Shown: one piece after another, positions 25,935 through 34,376 of the stretch
Numbering within the stretch: the stretch's first letter is position 1
Layout: every line of letters starts with the position of its first letter
NCBI GenBank assembly: GCA_019751915.1
Contig: JAIEMS010000028.1
Coordinates: forward strand, 1-37,587
Source of the DNA: Burkholderiaceae bacterium
GTDB lineage: Bacteria; Pseudomonadota; Gammaproteobacteria; Burkholderiales; Burkholderiaceae_C
Reading direction: 5' to 3'
Length of the DNA: 37,587 bases
Program-made: the position numbers and the translations under genes
The notes under the pieces: model-generated
Database searches by the model: none
What the model saw: the letters and a program-made list of their open reading frames with translations, nothing else
Told to the model about the DNA's origin: nothing

Positions 25935-25995
25935 GGTAAAAAATGGCTGTAGCCAGCACTACACATCGGTTTTAAGCTATGAATACAATAGCAAT
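25935..25995 (-). repeat. Dispersed ~60-bp repeat, copy F
   Basis: On the minus strand it reads GCTATTG...CATAGC, then AGTGCTGGCTACAGCC and a TTTTTT run. This matches the order of blocks in copies A-C. It ends about 16 nt before the ferredoxin start, so it occupies that gene's leader. Confidence 0.55.
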
Positions 25996-26032
25996 CATGA
26001 CCAACCTCGCACAGAACGGCGAAAAACCTCAG

Positions 26033-26258
26033 CTGCTTAAAAAATAAGCAAACCGTCTTTGATTCTTATAAATCAATGGGTTAGCAGCAAAAATAAACAG
26101 TTTCCCCAAGTTATCCACACCGTTGTCCAAAGGCGCGAGGGATAACCCTTGGGTGCTGCACCAGCGCATCTGCTTAAAAAATAGGCATTTTGTAGAAATG
26201 TTTTTCTAATCAAGCAGTTGCACGCTCTATACAAGACTTGTCCACAGGATTGTCCAGT
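26033..26258 (+). repeat. Duplicated module of AT-rich element plus paired DnaA-box-like sites
   Basis: Two diverged copies, about 26033-26131 and 26170-26258. Each has CTGCTTAAAAAATA(A/G)GCA at its left end and a pair of TT(A/G)TCCA sites, spaced exactly 12 bp start to start, at its right end. The distance between the two ends differs by 10 bp, close to one helical turn. Confidence 0.6.
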
Positions 26259-26293
26259 GCTGGCAGGGATCGCTGTGGCAAATGCAAACCCGA

Positions 26294-26572
26294 TCAAGCG
26301 ACGGTCACGCCCTTCCAGAAGGCCACATGGCCGCGCACCTGTTCGGCCTCGGGGCTGGGGTCGGCGTAAGTCCACGCTGCCTCGGGGTTGAGTTCGCCAT
26401 TGACCAGCAACGAAAAGTAGGTGGCCTGCCCTTTCCAAGGGCACATGGTTTTGTGGTTGCTGAAGGTAAAGTGTTCGCGCTTGAGCGCACTTTCAGGAAA
26501 ATAATGGTTTCCTTCGACCAGCACGGTGTCGTCGCTTTCGGCAACGATCACGCCGTTCCAGATGGCTTTCAT
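26294..26572 (-). CDS. DUF427 domain protein
   Basis: Small single-domain protein of 92 residues (starts MKAIWNGVIVAESDDTVLVEG, ends FWKGVTVA). The conserved segments VAESDDTVLVEGNHYFP, TMCPWKGQATYFSL and AAWTYADP identify the DUF427 family. Family members are widespread in proteobacteria and actinobacteria; the fold is a small beta barrel and no activity is established. AGGA precedes the ATG at 26572 by about 9 nt. It lies 29 bp after the Nudix gene and probably shares its transcript. Confidence 0.88.
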   Translation of the reverse strand: MKAIWNGVIVAESDDTVLVEGNHYFPESALKREHFTFSNHKTMCPWKGQATYFSLLVNGELNPEAAWTYADPSPEAEQVRGHVAFWKGVTVA

Positions 26573-26601
26573 GGGGGAAGTCCTTTCGGGTTGGGGCTAC
26601 A

Positions 26602-27492
26602 TCAAGCAAACAGAGTATCAAATCCATCTTCAGGCAAAAAGCGCTGCTGGTGGTAGCGCAGCCGGGTGGGGCCGGGCAGGGCGCGTTGGCGCACCGAGTG
26701 CAGCGGATCGCCGGGGCAACAAATGATGCGTGGGCCATCGTGGTCAAAGACCTCGGGCAAGATCAGCGGCGGGGGCGTTTGGCGGGCCGCTTGCAAGGCG
26801 TTGGCAACGCGCTGGTAGCGCGCTAAGTGGGCCAGACTCATGATCTGCGGAGGCACCAAATCGATCTGGCCGCTGCGGTACTGCTCTAGCGCGGCGCGCG
26901 GGGTCAACCACAGGCATTCGGTGGTTTCAAAATGGTCGGGGGTAGCCTGCTGCTGGGGCGCTTGGGCCAAAAAGAACCGGGTGTCAAAACGACGGCTGCT
27001 CACGGTGGGTACTACCGGTGTAATCCAGCGTGACCACGGCACAAGGTGGCGCGTTTGCAAGCGCAGCCCCTGCTGTGCCAGCAGCGCGTTAAACGGCAAA
27101 CCCGAGCGCAGCAAGGCCCGCCCAGCGTCTGCATCCACCGCCGTGCCATCGCCTGCTGCTGCCGGTTCGGCCAACAGCAGGCCGCACTCTTCGAGTGCTT
27201 CGCGCAGGGCCGCAACGTACAAACCAGCCGCCGTGGACGCACTGGTTTCGCTTTCAGACAAGCTCTGGTGCAAATCGGCGTGGGTGCGGTCTAGGTGCTC
27301 ACCTGCGTCGAGTTGGGTATCTGCTGGGTCGAGTTTTCCGCCCGGAAAAACACAAGCCCCGCCCAATTCGCGCGATTGGGTATGGCGGCGCAGCAGCAAC
27401 ACTTCGATATCGGTGCTGGCATCGCGCAACAGCACCAAGGTGGCAGCGGCGCGGGTAGGTTCAGGGACGGCGGGTAAGCTGGTAACAGACAT
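26602..27492 (-). CDS. Nudix hydrolase (NUDT7/NUDT19-like)
   Basis: Nudix-fold pyrophosphatase. The Nudix box is split: CVFPGGKLDPAD (around residue 47) and, after a roughly 45-residue insertion, VAALREALEECGLLL. This arrangement is typical of the acyl-CoA diphosphatase branch represented by NUDT7 and NUDT19, so a CoA-type substrate is plausible but unproven. LVPWSRWITP and FDTRFFLAQAP also fit that branch. Length is 296 residues. Divergent from gshA with about 105 bp between. Confidence 0.87.
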   Translation of the reverse strand: MSVTSLPAVPEPTRAAATLVLLRDASTDIEVLLLRRHTQSRELGGACVFPGGKLDPADTQLDAGEHLDRTHADLHQSLSESETSASTAAGLYVAALREALEECGLLLAEPAAAGDGTAVDADAGRALLRSGLPFNALLAQQGLRLQTRHLVPWSRWITPVVPTVSSRRFDTRFFLAQAPQQQATPDHFETTECLWLTPRAALEQYRSGQIDLVPPQIMSLAHLARYQRVANALQAARQTPPPLILPEVFDHDGPRIICCPGDPLHSVRQRALPGPTRLRYHQQRFLPEDGFDTLFA

Positions 27493-27598
27493 GGTTTTTC
27501 ACAGGCATGGAAGCAATGGCTGTGCATGCTAGCGGGCAATCTGCCTTGCGTCGTGCTAAGTTCCTGCTCCATTCAAGATGGATCGGTACCAAGAGAAT

Positions 27599-29134
27599 AT
27601 GAGCACACTGCACCAACGCATCCAAGAACAACCCGCCCAGCGCCTGACCAGTATCCGTCGGGGCATCGAAAAAGAAGGTCTGCGGGTACTGCCCACCGGC
27701 AGTTTAGCGCTGACACCGCACCCATTGGCACTCGGTGCGGCCATGACGCACCCACACATCACCACCGATTACAGCGAGTCGCAGCTCGAACTCATCACCG
27801 GCGCACGGCTGGGGGTGCAAGAGTGTCTCGACGAGCTCACGCACGTGCACCAGTTTGTGCACCGAACCTTGCAAGCGCAGGCCCCGGGTGGTGAACTGAT
27901 GTGGGCTTCGAGCATGCCTTGCGGCTTGCCCACCGACGAGACTATCCCGCTGGCGCGCTACGGTAGCTCGAACATCGGACGGGCCAAGAGCGTTTACCGC
28001 ATGGGACTGGGCTACCGCTATGGTCGGCGTATGCAAACCATCTCGGGGGTGCACTACAACTGGTCGCTGCCGGGCGTGGGCAGCGAAGAATACTTTGCGC
28101 TGATTCGCAATTTTCGCCGCCATGCGTTTGTGCTTTTGTTTTTGTTTGGTGCATCACCAGCCCTGTGCCCGTGCTTTGTGCAGGGGCGTGAGCACAGTTT
28201 GCAGCCGCTGGGCGAGGGTGGCCCCTCGCTGTACCTGCCCCATGCCACCTCCCTGCGCATGGGACGCTTGGGCTACCAAAGCGACGCGCAGGCCTCGCTG
28301 GCCGTCAGCTACAACGGCTTAGAGGGCTACGCCAACTCGCTGCACAGCGCCCTGACGCAGCCCTATCCGGCTTACGAAAGCGTGGGGGTACGCAACCCCG
28401 GCGGCGACTACAACCAGCTTGCCACCAGCTTGCTGCAAATCGAAAACGAGTTCTACGGCACCATCCGACCCAAACGCACCGGAAAAATCGGCGAGCGCCC
28501 GCTGCACGCCCTGCGCGAGCGCGGCGTTGAATACGTGGAAGTGCGCCTGATGGACCTCGACCCCTTCGAGCCGGTCGGCATTGCCGCGCAAACCATGCGT
28601 TTTTTGGATGTGTTCTTGCTGCACTGCCTGTTGTCCGACAGCCCCCCCGACACCCCAGACGAAATCGCCCAACTCAAGCGCAACCAACACCTGACCGCCG
28701 AGCGGGGCCGCGAACCGGGCCTGCACCTCGAGCGCAACGGCCAACCCGTGGCCCTGACTGCATGGGGCAGCGAGATTTTGGCCGAATGCGCACCACTGGC
28801 TGCGGCGCTGGATGCCGCCCATGCCACCGAAGACTACAGCGCCGCCCTGCACGCCGCCCAAGCACGCATGGCGCAGCCAGCGCAAACGCCGTCGGCGCAG
28901 GTGCTCCAGCGCATCGTGCAAGAGCACAAGAACAGCTTTTCCAGTTTTGCGCTCGCACAATCGGTCAAAGCCCGCGACGCACTGCTGACCCAACCGTGGA
29001 GTACCGCCCAGCAAGCACAGTTTGCCGCGCTAGCGAACGAATCGATTGCCGCACAAAAAGCCATTGAAGCCGCCGACTCCCAACCGTTTGAGCAGTGGCG
29101 CTTGCGCTACGTGGCCGCCGAGGGCCTAGGTTAA
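27599..29134 (+). CDS. gshA: Glutamate-cysteine ligase, GshA type 1
   Basis: ATP-dependent ligation of glutamate and cysteine, the first step of glutathione synthesis. Matches the E. coli-type family throughout: RRGIEKEGLRVLPTG (ATP/Mg site), TTDYSESQLELIT, QTISGVHYNWSLP, FLFGASPALC, YVEVRLMDLDPFEP. Length is about 511-518 residues, equal to E. coli GshA. Two in-frame starts, ATG 27578 and ATG 27599, are possible and neither has a strong ribosome binding site; 27599 (MSTLHQR) is used as the closer to the conserved core. It has its own divergent promoter region with the Nudix gene. Confidence 0.95.
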   Translation: MSTLHQRIQEQPAQRLTSIRRGIEKEGLRVLPTGSLALTPHPLALGAAMTHPHITTDYSESQLELITGARLGVQECLDELTHVHQFVHRTLQAQAPGGELMWASSMPCGLPTDETIPLARYGSSNIGRAKSVYRMGLGYRYGRRMQTISGVHYNWSLPGVGSEEYFALIRNFRRHAFVLLFLFGASPALCPCFVQGREHSLQPLGEGGPSLYLPHATSLRMGRLGYQSDAQASLAVSYNGLEGYANSLHSALTQPYPAYESVGVRNPGGDYNQLATSLLQIENEFYGTIRPKRTGKIGERPLHALRERGVEYVEVRLMDLDPFEPVGIAAQTMRFLDVFLLHCLLSDSPPDTPDEIAQLKRNQHLTAERGREPGLHLERNGQPVALTAWGSEILAECAPLAAALDAAHATEDYSAALHAAQARMAQPAQTPSAQVLQRIVQEHKNSFSSFALAQSVKARDALLTQPWSTAQQAQFAALANESIAAQKAIEAADSQPFEQWRLRYVAAEGLG

Positions 29135-29160
29135 GTTAAGGCCTGTAGCGGCAATTTTGA

Positions 29161-29218
29161 TACCAAATTGGCTTCTAGCCCTTATTGCACGGGCAACATT
29201 AGCTATTAAAATAGGAGC
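29161..29218 (-). repeat. Dispersed ~60-bp repeat, copy D
   Basis: On the minus strand it reads GCTCCTATTTTAATAGCTAA, then CAATAAGGGCTAGAAGCC and a T-containing tail. It shares CAATAAGGGCT with copy A and GCTAGA with copy G. It lies between gshA and the prenyltransferase gene, 16-60 nt downstream of a stop. Confidence 0.55.
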
Positions 29219-29278
29219 AAAAGAAAGGCTCCAACAAAGCAGCCCCCACCATACACCCCGCACGAACAGGTTGTTTGC

Positions 29279-30199
29279 ATGATTTTTACCTCCCTTTGGC
29301 ACCGCACCACACTGTGCATACGCATGACGCGCCCGGGTTTCTTGGTCATTACGGCGGTGGCCTGCCTGATCGGTATAGCCTCGGCTGGGGCCTCTGGGGT
29401 GGTGGTTTCACTCCCAATGGCATGGGCTACGCTGGTGCTGGCGTTGTTGGCACACGCAGCAGCCAATGTGATCAACGACCACGAAGATGCCGCCAATGGT
29501 GCCGATGCTGCCAACACGCAGGGCCTGTTTCCTTTTACCGGCGGCTCACGGCTCATACAACAGGGCATCGTGCAGGCGCAAGATATGCACCGACTGGCAC
29601 TGGCCTTGCTCGCTTTGGTGGTGCCCGGTGGCTTGTGGCTGGCACTGCACAGCGGTGCGGGGCTGGTGGGGATCGGTGTGATCGGGGTAGGCTTGGGCTG
29701 GGCCTATTCAGCACCTCCGCTGGCATTGATGTCGCGCGGACTGGGCGAACTGGCCGTGGCGCTGGCGTGGGCGTTGGTCGTGGTGGGCGCTGATTATGTT
29801 CAGCGAGGCCATTTTGCCGGGCAGCCGGTGCTGGCAGCCATCAGTTATGGTTTGATGATTGCCAACATCCTGATTGCCAACGCCTTCCCTGATGCGCACT
29901 CTGATGCCCAAGTGGGCAAACGCACGTTGGTGGTGCGCCTCACCCCGCGTGTGGCGGCATGGCTGTATTTAGCGTTGGCACTGCTGGCACATGGCTGGTT
30001 AGCAGCCATGGTTTGGATGCACCTGCTGCCGCACAACGCTTTGTGGGCCTTGGTTGCATTGCCGTTGGCTTTGGTCGGCGCTACTTTGCTGGTTCAGCGT
30101 GCCCCTACCCCCGAGCGCTTGCGTCCAGCCTTGGTGCTGGGCATTGCCGCCGCAGTGGTGCACGGTCTGGGGCTGGCAGCTGGATTTTGGAATTTTTGA
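29279..30199 (+). CDS. UbiA-family prenyltransferase (MenA-like)
   Basis: Integral-membrane aromatic prenyltransferase of about eight helices. The Asp-rich motif NVINDHEDAANGAD (NDHED at 66-70) and the second motif NAFPDAHSDAQVGKRTLV are those that bind Mg-prenyl diphosphate in this superfamily. The arrangement resembles MenA (dihydroxynaphthoate prenyltransferase) more than UbiA, but no other menaquinone gene is in the window. The acceptor is therefore left open. Length is 306 residues. It starts at ATG 29279 and ends 12 bp before ylqF. Confidence 0.85.
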   Translation: MIFTSLWHRTTLCIRMTRPGFLVITAVACLIGIASAGASGVVVSLPMAWATLVLALLAHAAANVINDHEDAANGADAANTQGLFPFTGGSRLIQQGIVQAQDMHRLALALLALVVPGGLWLALHSGAGLVGIGVIGVGLGWAYSAPPLALMSRGLGELAVALAWALVVVGADYVQRGHFAGQPVLAAISYGLMIANILIANAFPDAHSDAQVGKRTLVVRLTPRVAAWLYLALALLAHGWLAAMVWMHLLPHNALWALVALPLALVGATLLVQRAPTPERLRPALVLGIAAAVVHGLGLAAGFWNF

Positions 30200-30211
30200 A
30201 AGAACACACAC

Positions 30212-31156
30212 ATGGCTATCCAATGGTTTCCGGGTCACATGCACCTGACGAAAAAAGCGATCACCGAACGCGTCAAAGACATTGATGTGGTGATTGAGGT
30301 ACTCGATGCACGTCTGCCCGGCTCCAGCGCCAACCCGCTGCTGGCCGAGTTGACCGGCCACAAACCGACACTCAAAGTATTGAACAAGCAAGACGTGGCC
30401 GACCCCGAGCGCACCGCCCTGTGGCTAGACTGGTACAACGCCCAGAGCGCTACCGCCGCCGTGGCACTCGACGCGTCCGAGCCAGCCCCAGCACGGCGGC
30501 TCATTGACGGCTGCCACCGCTTGGCCCCTCAGCGCGGGGGCATGGCAAAACCGATGCGGGTGCTCATTTGCGGTGTACCCAATGTGGGCAAATCAACCCT
30601 CATCAACACCCTGACCAACAAACGCCAAGCCAAAACCGGCGACGAAGCGGGCATCACCAAATTGGAGCAACGCATCACTTTGGCCGATGATTTTTACCTG
30701 TGGGACACCCCCGGCATGCTCTGGCCGCGCATCACGGCCCCCGAAAGCGGCTTCAATCTGGCCGCCAGCGGTGCCATTGGCCGCAATGCTTACGATGAGG
30801 AATTGGTCGCCCTTGAGCTTTTGCGCCGCCTGCAACAGCACTATGCGCCCTTGCTTGAAGGGCGCTACAAACTCGGATTACCCGAAGGCGCTGTGGCCCA
30901 GATGCGCGACGACGAACTGCTCGAAGCCATTGGTCGCAAACGCGGTGCCATGCTGGGTGGTGGCCGGGTGAACCTGCAAAAAACGGCTGAAATTGTCATG
31001 ACCGATTTTCGGGCCGCCATTTTGGGTCGCATCACCCTAGAGACTCCGACGGAATTTGAAGTCTGGCGCGCCGCTGGTGCTGTGCAGGATGCCGAGCGCG
31101 AAGCCAAAAAGCAGGCCCGGGCGCAAAAGAAAAAAGGTGTCAAAGCACCGGCATAA
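30212..31156 (+). CDS. ylqF: Ribosome biogenesis GTPase YlqF/RbgA
   Basis: Circularly permuted GTPase for late assembly of the large ribosomal subunit. Starts MAIQWFPGHMHLTKKAI, the family signature. GTPase motifs occur in permuted order: G4 NKQD near residue 58, then G1 GVPNVGKST (about 113-121) and G3 DTPGML. The C-terminal tail is lysine-rich (KKQARAQKKKGVKAP). Length is 314 residues. It is 12 bp after the prenyltransferase gene and followed by a terminator. Confidence 0.95.
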   Translation: MAIQWFPGHMHLTKKAITERVKDIDVVIEVLDARLPGSSANPLLAELTGHKPTLKVLNKQDVADPERTALWLDWYNAQSATAAVALDASEPAPARRLIDGCHRLAPQRGGMAKPMRVLICGVPNVGKSTLINTLTNKRQAKTGDEAGITKLEQRITLADDFYLWDTPGMLWPRITAPESGFNLAASGAIGRNAYDEELVALELLRRLQQHYAPLLEGRYKLGLPEGAVAQMRDDELLEAIGRKRGAMLGGGRVNLQKTAEIVMTDFRAAILGRITLETPTEFEVWRAAGAVQDAEREAKKQARAQKKKGVKAPA

Positions 31157-31161
31157 ACAAA

Positions 31162-31193
31162 AAAGCCCCGCCAAAAATATTTAGCGGGGCTTT
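31162..31193 (-). terminator. Intrinsic terminator between ylqF and the TRAP gene
   Basis: AAAGCCCCGC (31162-31171) pairs with GCGGGGCTTT (31184-31193) around a 12-nt loop. Reading minus, the stem ends in a six-T run (complement of 31159-31164), so it serves the TRAP gene best. In the plus direction only three T follow, so termination of ylqF there would be weaker. Confidence 0.85.
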
Positions 31194-31207
31194 GGGTGCA
31201 GATCGGG

Positions 31208-32287
31208 TTACAGCTTTTGCGCTTGCATGAAACGGTCAAAAGTGCCTTCAGCAAAGCGGAACCAAGCGTTCTGATCGGCCAAGAATTTCGAGTAGTCGGA
31301 GTACATCTTCTTCCACTCGGGGTTAGTTTTGCTCAGTTCGCTGTAGATGTCTTGGGCCGACTTGAAGGCGGCGTTCATGATTTCTGGCGAGAACGGACGC
31401 AGCTTGGTGCCCGAGCCGACCAATTGCTTGAGCGCAATCGGGTTGCGTGCGTCGTACTTGGCCAGCATCGAGGTGTTGGCATAAGCCGATGCCGCTTGAA
31501 CGATGGCCTTGTGCTCGCTCGACAGCGCGCCCCATGCTTTGTCGTTGATATAAAAATGCAACTGTGGGCCGCCTTCCCACCAACCGGGGTAGTAGTAAAA
31601 CGGGGCCACTTTGTTAAAGCCGAGCTTTTGGTCGTCGTAGGGGCCGACCCATTCGAGGGCATCGATCGTGCCTTTTTCGAGGGCGGGGTACAGGTCAGCA
31701 CCAGGAATCGATTGGGGCACCACGCCAAAGGGTTCGAGCACGCGCCCAGCAAAGGGGTTGGTGCGAAACTTCAGGCCCTTCAGGTCAGCAACCGTTTTGA
31801 TCTCTTTGCGAAACCAGCCGCCCATTTGCGCGCCGGTGTTGCCCCCAGCAAAGTGAACCAGGTTGTATTTGGCATAAAACTCGCGCAGCAGCTTGAAGCC
31901 GTTGCCTTCGTTGGTCCAAGCGTCCATTTGGCGCGCGTTCATGCCAAAGGGCACGGTGCAGCCAAGGCAAAAAGTCGGGTCTTTTCCGTAGAAATAGTAA
32001 GGCGCGGTGTGGGCCATTTCGACCGAGCCACCTTGAACACCATCGAGCACACCAAAGGCCGGCATCAATTCGCCACCGGCATGCACCGAGATTTGAAACT
32101 TGCCACCCGTCATGTCACTGACTTGCTTGGCAAAAACTTCGGCGGTGCCAAAAATGGTGTCGAGCGATTTAGGAAAGCTCGATGCCAAACGCCAGCGGAT
32201 AGTGGCTTGGGCATGCACCGCAGGCGCGGCACCGGCGGCCAATACACCAGCAATACCGGCATTTTTAAGAATAGAACGACGATCCAT
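31208..32287 (-). CDS. TRAP transporter substrate-binding protein (DctP family), solitary
   Basis: Periplasmic binding protein of a tripartite ATP-independent transporter. ATG at 32287 follows CGGAG. The N-terminus MDRRSILKNAGIAGVLAAGA is a twin-arginine type signal, cleaved after VHA. Family landmarks are LASSFPKSLDTIFGTAEVFA, AGGELMPAFGVLDGVQGGSVEM and PFGMNARQMDAW; the AFGVLDGVQGGSVEMAH segment places it in the TakP-like or mannitol/chloroaromatic branch. Length is 359 residues. No dctQ or dctM genes occur nearby, so its membrane partners must be elsewhere. The ligand is unknown. Confidence 0.9.
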   Translation of the reverse strand: MDRRSILKNAGIAGVLAAGAAPAVHAQATIRWRLASSFPKSLDTIFGTAEVFAKQVSDMTGGKFQISVHAGGELMPAFGVLDGVQGGSVEMAHTAPYYFYGKDPTFCLGCTVPFGMNARQMDAWTNEGNGFKLLREFYAKYNLVHFAGGNTGAQMGGWFRKEIKTVADLKGLKFRTNPFAGRVLEPFGVVPQSIPGADLYPALEKGTIDALEWVGPYDDQKLGFNKVAPFYYYPGWWEGGPQLHFYINDKAWGALSSEHKAIVQAASAYANTSMLAKYDARNPIALKQLVGSGTKLRPFSPEIMNAAFKSAQDIYSELSKTNPEWKKMYSDYSKFLADQNAWFRFAEGTFDRFMQAQKL

Positions 32288-32380
32288 AGGGCAGTCTCCG
32301 AAAGGGGGGATAGAAATGATTTCAGCCCGATGATTGTAGGAAGCTGATCGCCCCCATTGGGGCAATTTGGCAGCGGTTTG

Positions 32381-34282
32381 TCACGGGTTTTCCCGTGGCA
32401 GTGCAGGAAGGCCAAAGCGTGCGCTAATCGATTTTTCGATGCCCGCAGCATCCAGCCCTTGCAAGGCCAGTAGCTTGGCCGGGTCGCCATGTTCGATAAA
32501 CACATCGGACAGGCCCAATTGCAGCACCGGGCGCAGCACACCAGCGGCATTCAGCGCCTCTAGCACTGCGCTGCCCGCTCCGCCCATGATGGTGCCTTCT
32601 TCTAGCGTCACCAATGCGTCGTGGTTGGCAGCGACTTCCAGCAGCAACTCGACATCCAGCGGTTTGGCCCAGCGCATATTGACCACCGTGGCATCGAATG
32701 CCTGCGCTGCGTGCAGCGCCGGGTAGAGCAAAGTGCCAAAGGCCAAAATGGCGATGCGTGGGGCACTGGCGTGGGTTTGTCCCACACGGCGAATCTCGCC
32801 CTTACCAAAGGGCAGCCCTTCCAGACTTTCGAGGGGGGCCATACCAACGCCGACACCGCGCGGGTAGCGCACGGCCACGGGCTGATCTTGGGCAAAAGCA
32901 GTGCTCAAAAGTTGGCGGCACTCGCGTTCGTCGGCAGGGCAAGCCATGGCCATGTTGGGGATGCAGCGGACAAACGCAATGTCGTAAGCACCGGCATGGG
33001 TAGCACCGTCAGCGCCGACCAAACCGGCCCGGTCTAACGCGAAAACCACCGGCAAGTTTTGCAGTGCCACATCGTGAATCAGTTGGTCGTAGCCACGCTG
33101 CAAAAAGGTCGAATAAATCGCGACCACGGGTTTCACGCCCTCGCAGGCCATGCCCGCTGCAAAAGTGACGGCGTGTTGTTCGGCAATGCCAACGTCGTAG
33201 TAACGCTCTGGAAAGCGGCGGTGAAACTCCACCATGCCCGAGCCTTCGCGCATGGCTGGAGTAATGGCCACCAAACGGGGGTCGTGGGCCGCCATATCGC
33301 ACAACCAATCGCCAAACACTTGGGTAAAGGTTTGCTTGGGCGGTGTGGTCGGAGCCATCAGGCCCACTGCGGGGTCGAACTTGCCGGGGCCGTGGTAAGC
33401 AATCGGATCGACCTCGGCCATTTTGTAGCCTTGGCCTTTTTTGGTGACGACGTGCAAAAACTGTGGCCCTTTGAGGCTTTTGATGTTTTCCAGCGTCGGG
33501 ATGAGCGAATCGAGGTCGTGGCCGTCGATGGGGCCGATGTAGTTGAAGCCAAACTTCTCAAACAGCGTCGCTGGCACCACCATGCCCTTGGCTTGCTGCT
33601 CTAGGCGTTTTGCCAATTCGAGCAGCGGGGGGGCATTTTTCAGCACACTTTTGCCAACATTTTTCGCCGCAGCGTAAAACTGGCCGCTCATCAGTTGGGC
33701 CAAATAGCGGTTGAGCGCACCCACCGGCGGGCTGATGCTCATGTCGTTGTCGTTCAGAATGACCAGCAGGTTGCAATCGGCCACACCGCCGTTGTTCAGG
33801 GCCTCAAAAGCCATGCCTGCGGTCATGGCTCCGTCGCCAATGATCGCCACGGCATGGCGCTCCTCGCCCTTGCGTTTGGCCGCCAGCGCCATGCCCAGCG
33901 CCGCCGAGATGCTGGTGCTCGAATGGGCGGTGCCAAAGGTGTCGTACAAGCTCTCGGCGCGCTGGGGAAACCCCGACAAGCCCCCCAGTTGGCGCAGCGA
34001 GGCCATGCGTTCGCGCCGCCCGGTCAAAATTTTGTGTGGATACGTTTGGTGGCCCACATCCCACACCAAGCGGTCGTGCGGTGTGTTGAACACCCGGTGC
34101 AGCGCCACCGTCAGTTCGACCGTGCCCAAATTGGAGCTGAGATGTCCGCCCGTTTTGGCAACGCTGTCGATCATGAAGGCGCGCAGTTCTGCCGCCAGCG
34201 CTTTGAGGTCAGCGCGGGGCAGGCGGCGTAAGTCGGCTGGGTCGTGTACGGCGTTCAGCAGGGGATAAAGTGTCGTGGGCAT
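32381..34282 (-). CDS. dxs: 1-Deoxy-D-xylulose-5-phosphate synthase
   Basis: First step of the methylerythritol phosphate route to isoprenoids; condenses pyruvate and glyceraldehyde 3-phosphate with thiamine diphosphate. Family motifs: [32 protein letters not shown] (His for proton transfer), [16 protein letters not shown]...NDNDMSIS (ThDP site) and [18 protein letters not shown] (catalytic Glu/His). Length is 633 residues. It is the third gene of xseB-ispA-dxs. ATG at 34282 has no obvious ribosome binding site because copy B of the dispersed repeat starts 4 nt upstream. Confidence 0.97.
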   Translation of the reverse strand: MPTTLYPLLNAVHDPADLRRLPRADLKALAAELRAFMIDSVAKTGGHLSSNLGTVELTVALHRVFNTPHDRLVWDVGHQTYPHKILTGRRERMASLRQLGGLSGFPQRAESLYDTFGTAHSSTSISAALGMALAAKRKGEERHAVAIIGDGAMTAGMAFEALNNGGVADCNLLVILNDNDMSISPPVGALNRYLAQLMSGQFYAAAKNVGKSVLKNAPPLLELAKRLEQQAKGMVVPATLFEKFGFNYIGPIDGHDLDSLIPTLENIKSLKGPQFLHVVTKKGQGYKMAEVDPIAYHGPGKFDPAVGLMAPTTPPKQTFTQVFGDWLCDMAAHDPRLVAITPAMREGSGMVEFHRRFPERYYDVGIAEQHAVTFAAGMACEGVKPVVAIYSTFLQRGYDQLIHDVALQNLPVVFALDRAGLVGADGATHAGAYDIAFVRCIPNMAMACPADERECRQLLSTAFAQDQPVAVRYPRGVGVGMAPLESLEGLPFGKGEIRRVGQTHASAPRIAILAFGTLLYPALHAAQAFDATVVNMRWAKPLDVELLLEVAANHDALVTLEEGTIMGGAGSAVLEALNAAGVLRPVLQLGLSDVFIEHGDPAKLLALQGLDAAGIEKSISARFGLPALPRENP

Positions 34283-34285
34283 GAA

Positions 34286-34342
34286 CTACTATTAATTTGA
34301 TAGCTACTAGTGCTTGATAGTCAAGCGCTGGAGGCCTTTTTG
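34286..34342 (+). repeat. Dispersed ~60-bp repeat, copy B, between ispA and dxs
   Basis: Two palindromic halves: ACTATTAATTTGATAGC, then AGTGCTTGATAGTCAAGCGC followed by TGGAGGCCTTTTT. The second half can form a hairpin. It fills most of the 94-bp gap inside the xseB-ispA-dxs operon and ends 4 nt before the dxs start codon. This copy and copy C show the family plan most clearly. Confidence 0.75.
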
Positions 34343-34376
34343 CCTGTAATAAACGACAAAATGGCTTGCGGATGGC

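Larger units (their letters stand above)
25929..26293. promoter_or_regulatory. AT-rich intergenic region with DnaA-box-like repeats
   Basis: This 365-bp gap holds no gene I can support. It contains copy F of the dispersed repeat, then two copies of a module. CTGCTTAAAAAATAAGCA (26033-26050) recurs at 26170-26187 with one change. Each is followed about 70-80 bp on by two similar sites 12 bp apart: TTATCCACA (26111) plus TTGTCCAAA (26123), and TTGTCCACA (26238) plus TTGTCCAGT (26250). TTATCCACA is a perfect match to the DnaA box. An imperfect inverted repeat spans 26104-26153. dnaA and its usual neighbours are not present. Confidence 0.55.

Noticed and set aside
26104..26258. Chromosomal origin of replication
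   Set aside because: DnaA-box-like sites are present, but dnaA, dnaN, gyrB, rpmH and parAB are all absent and only one box is a perfect match, so oriC is not supported.
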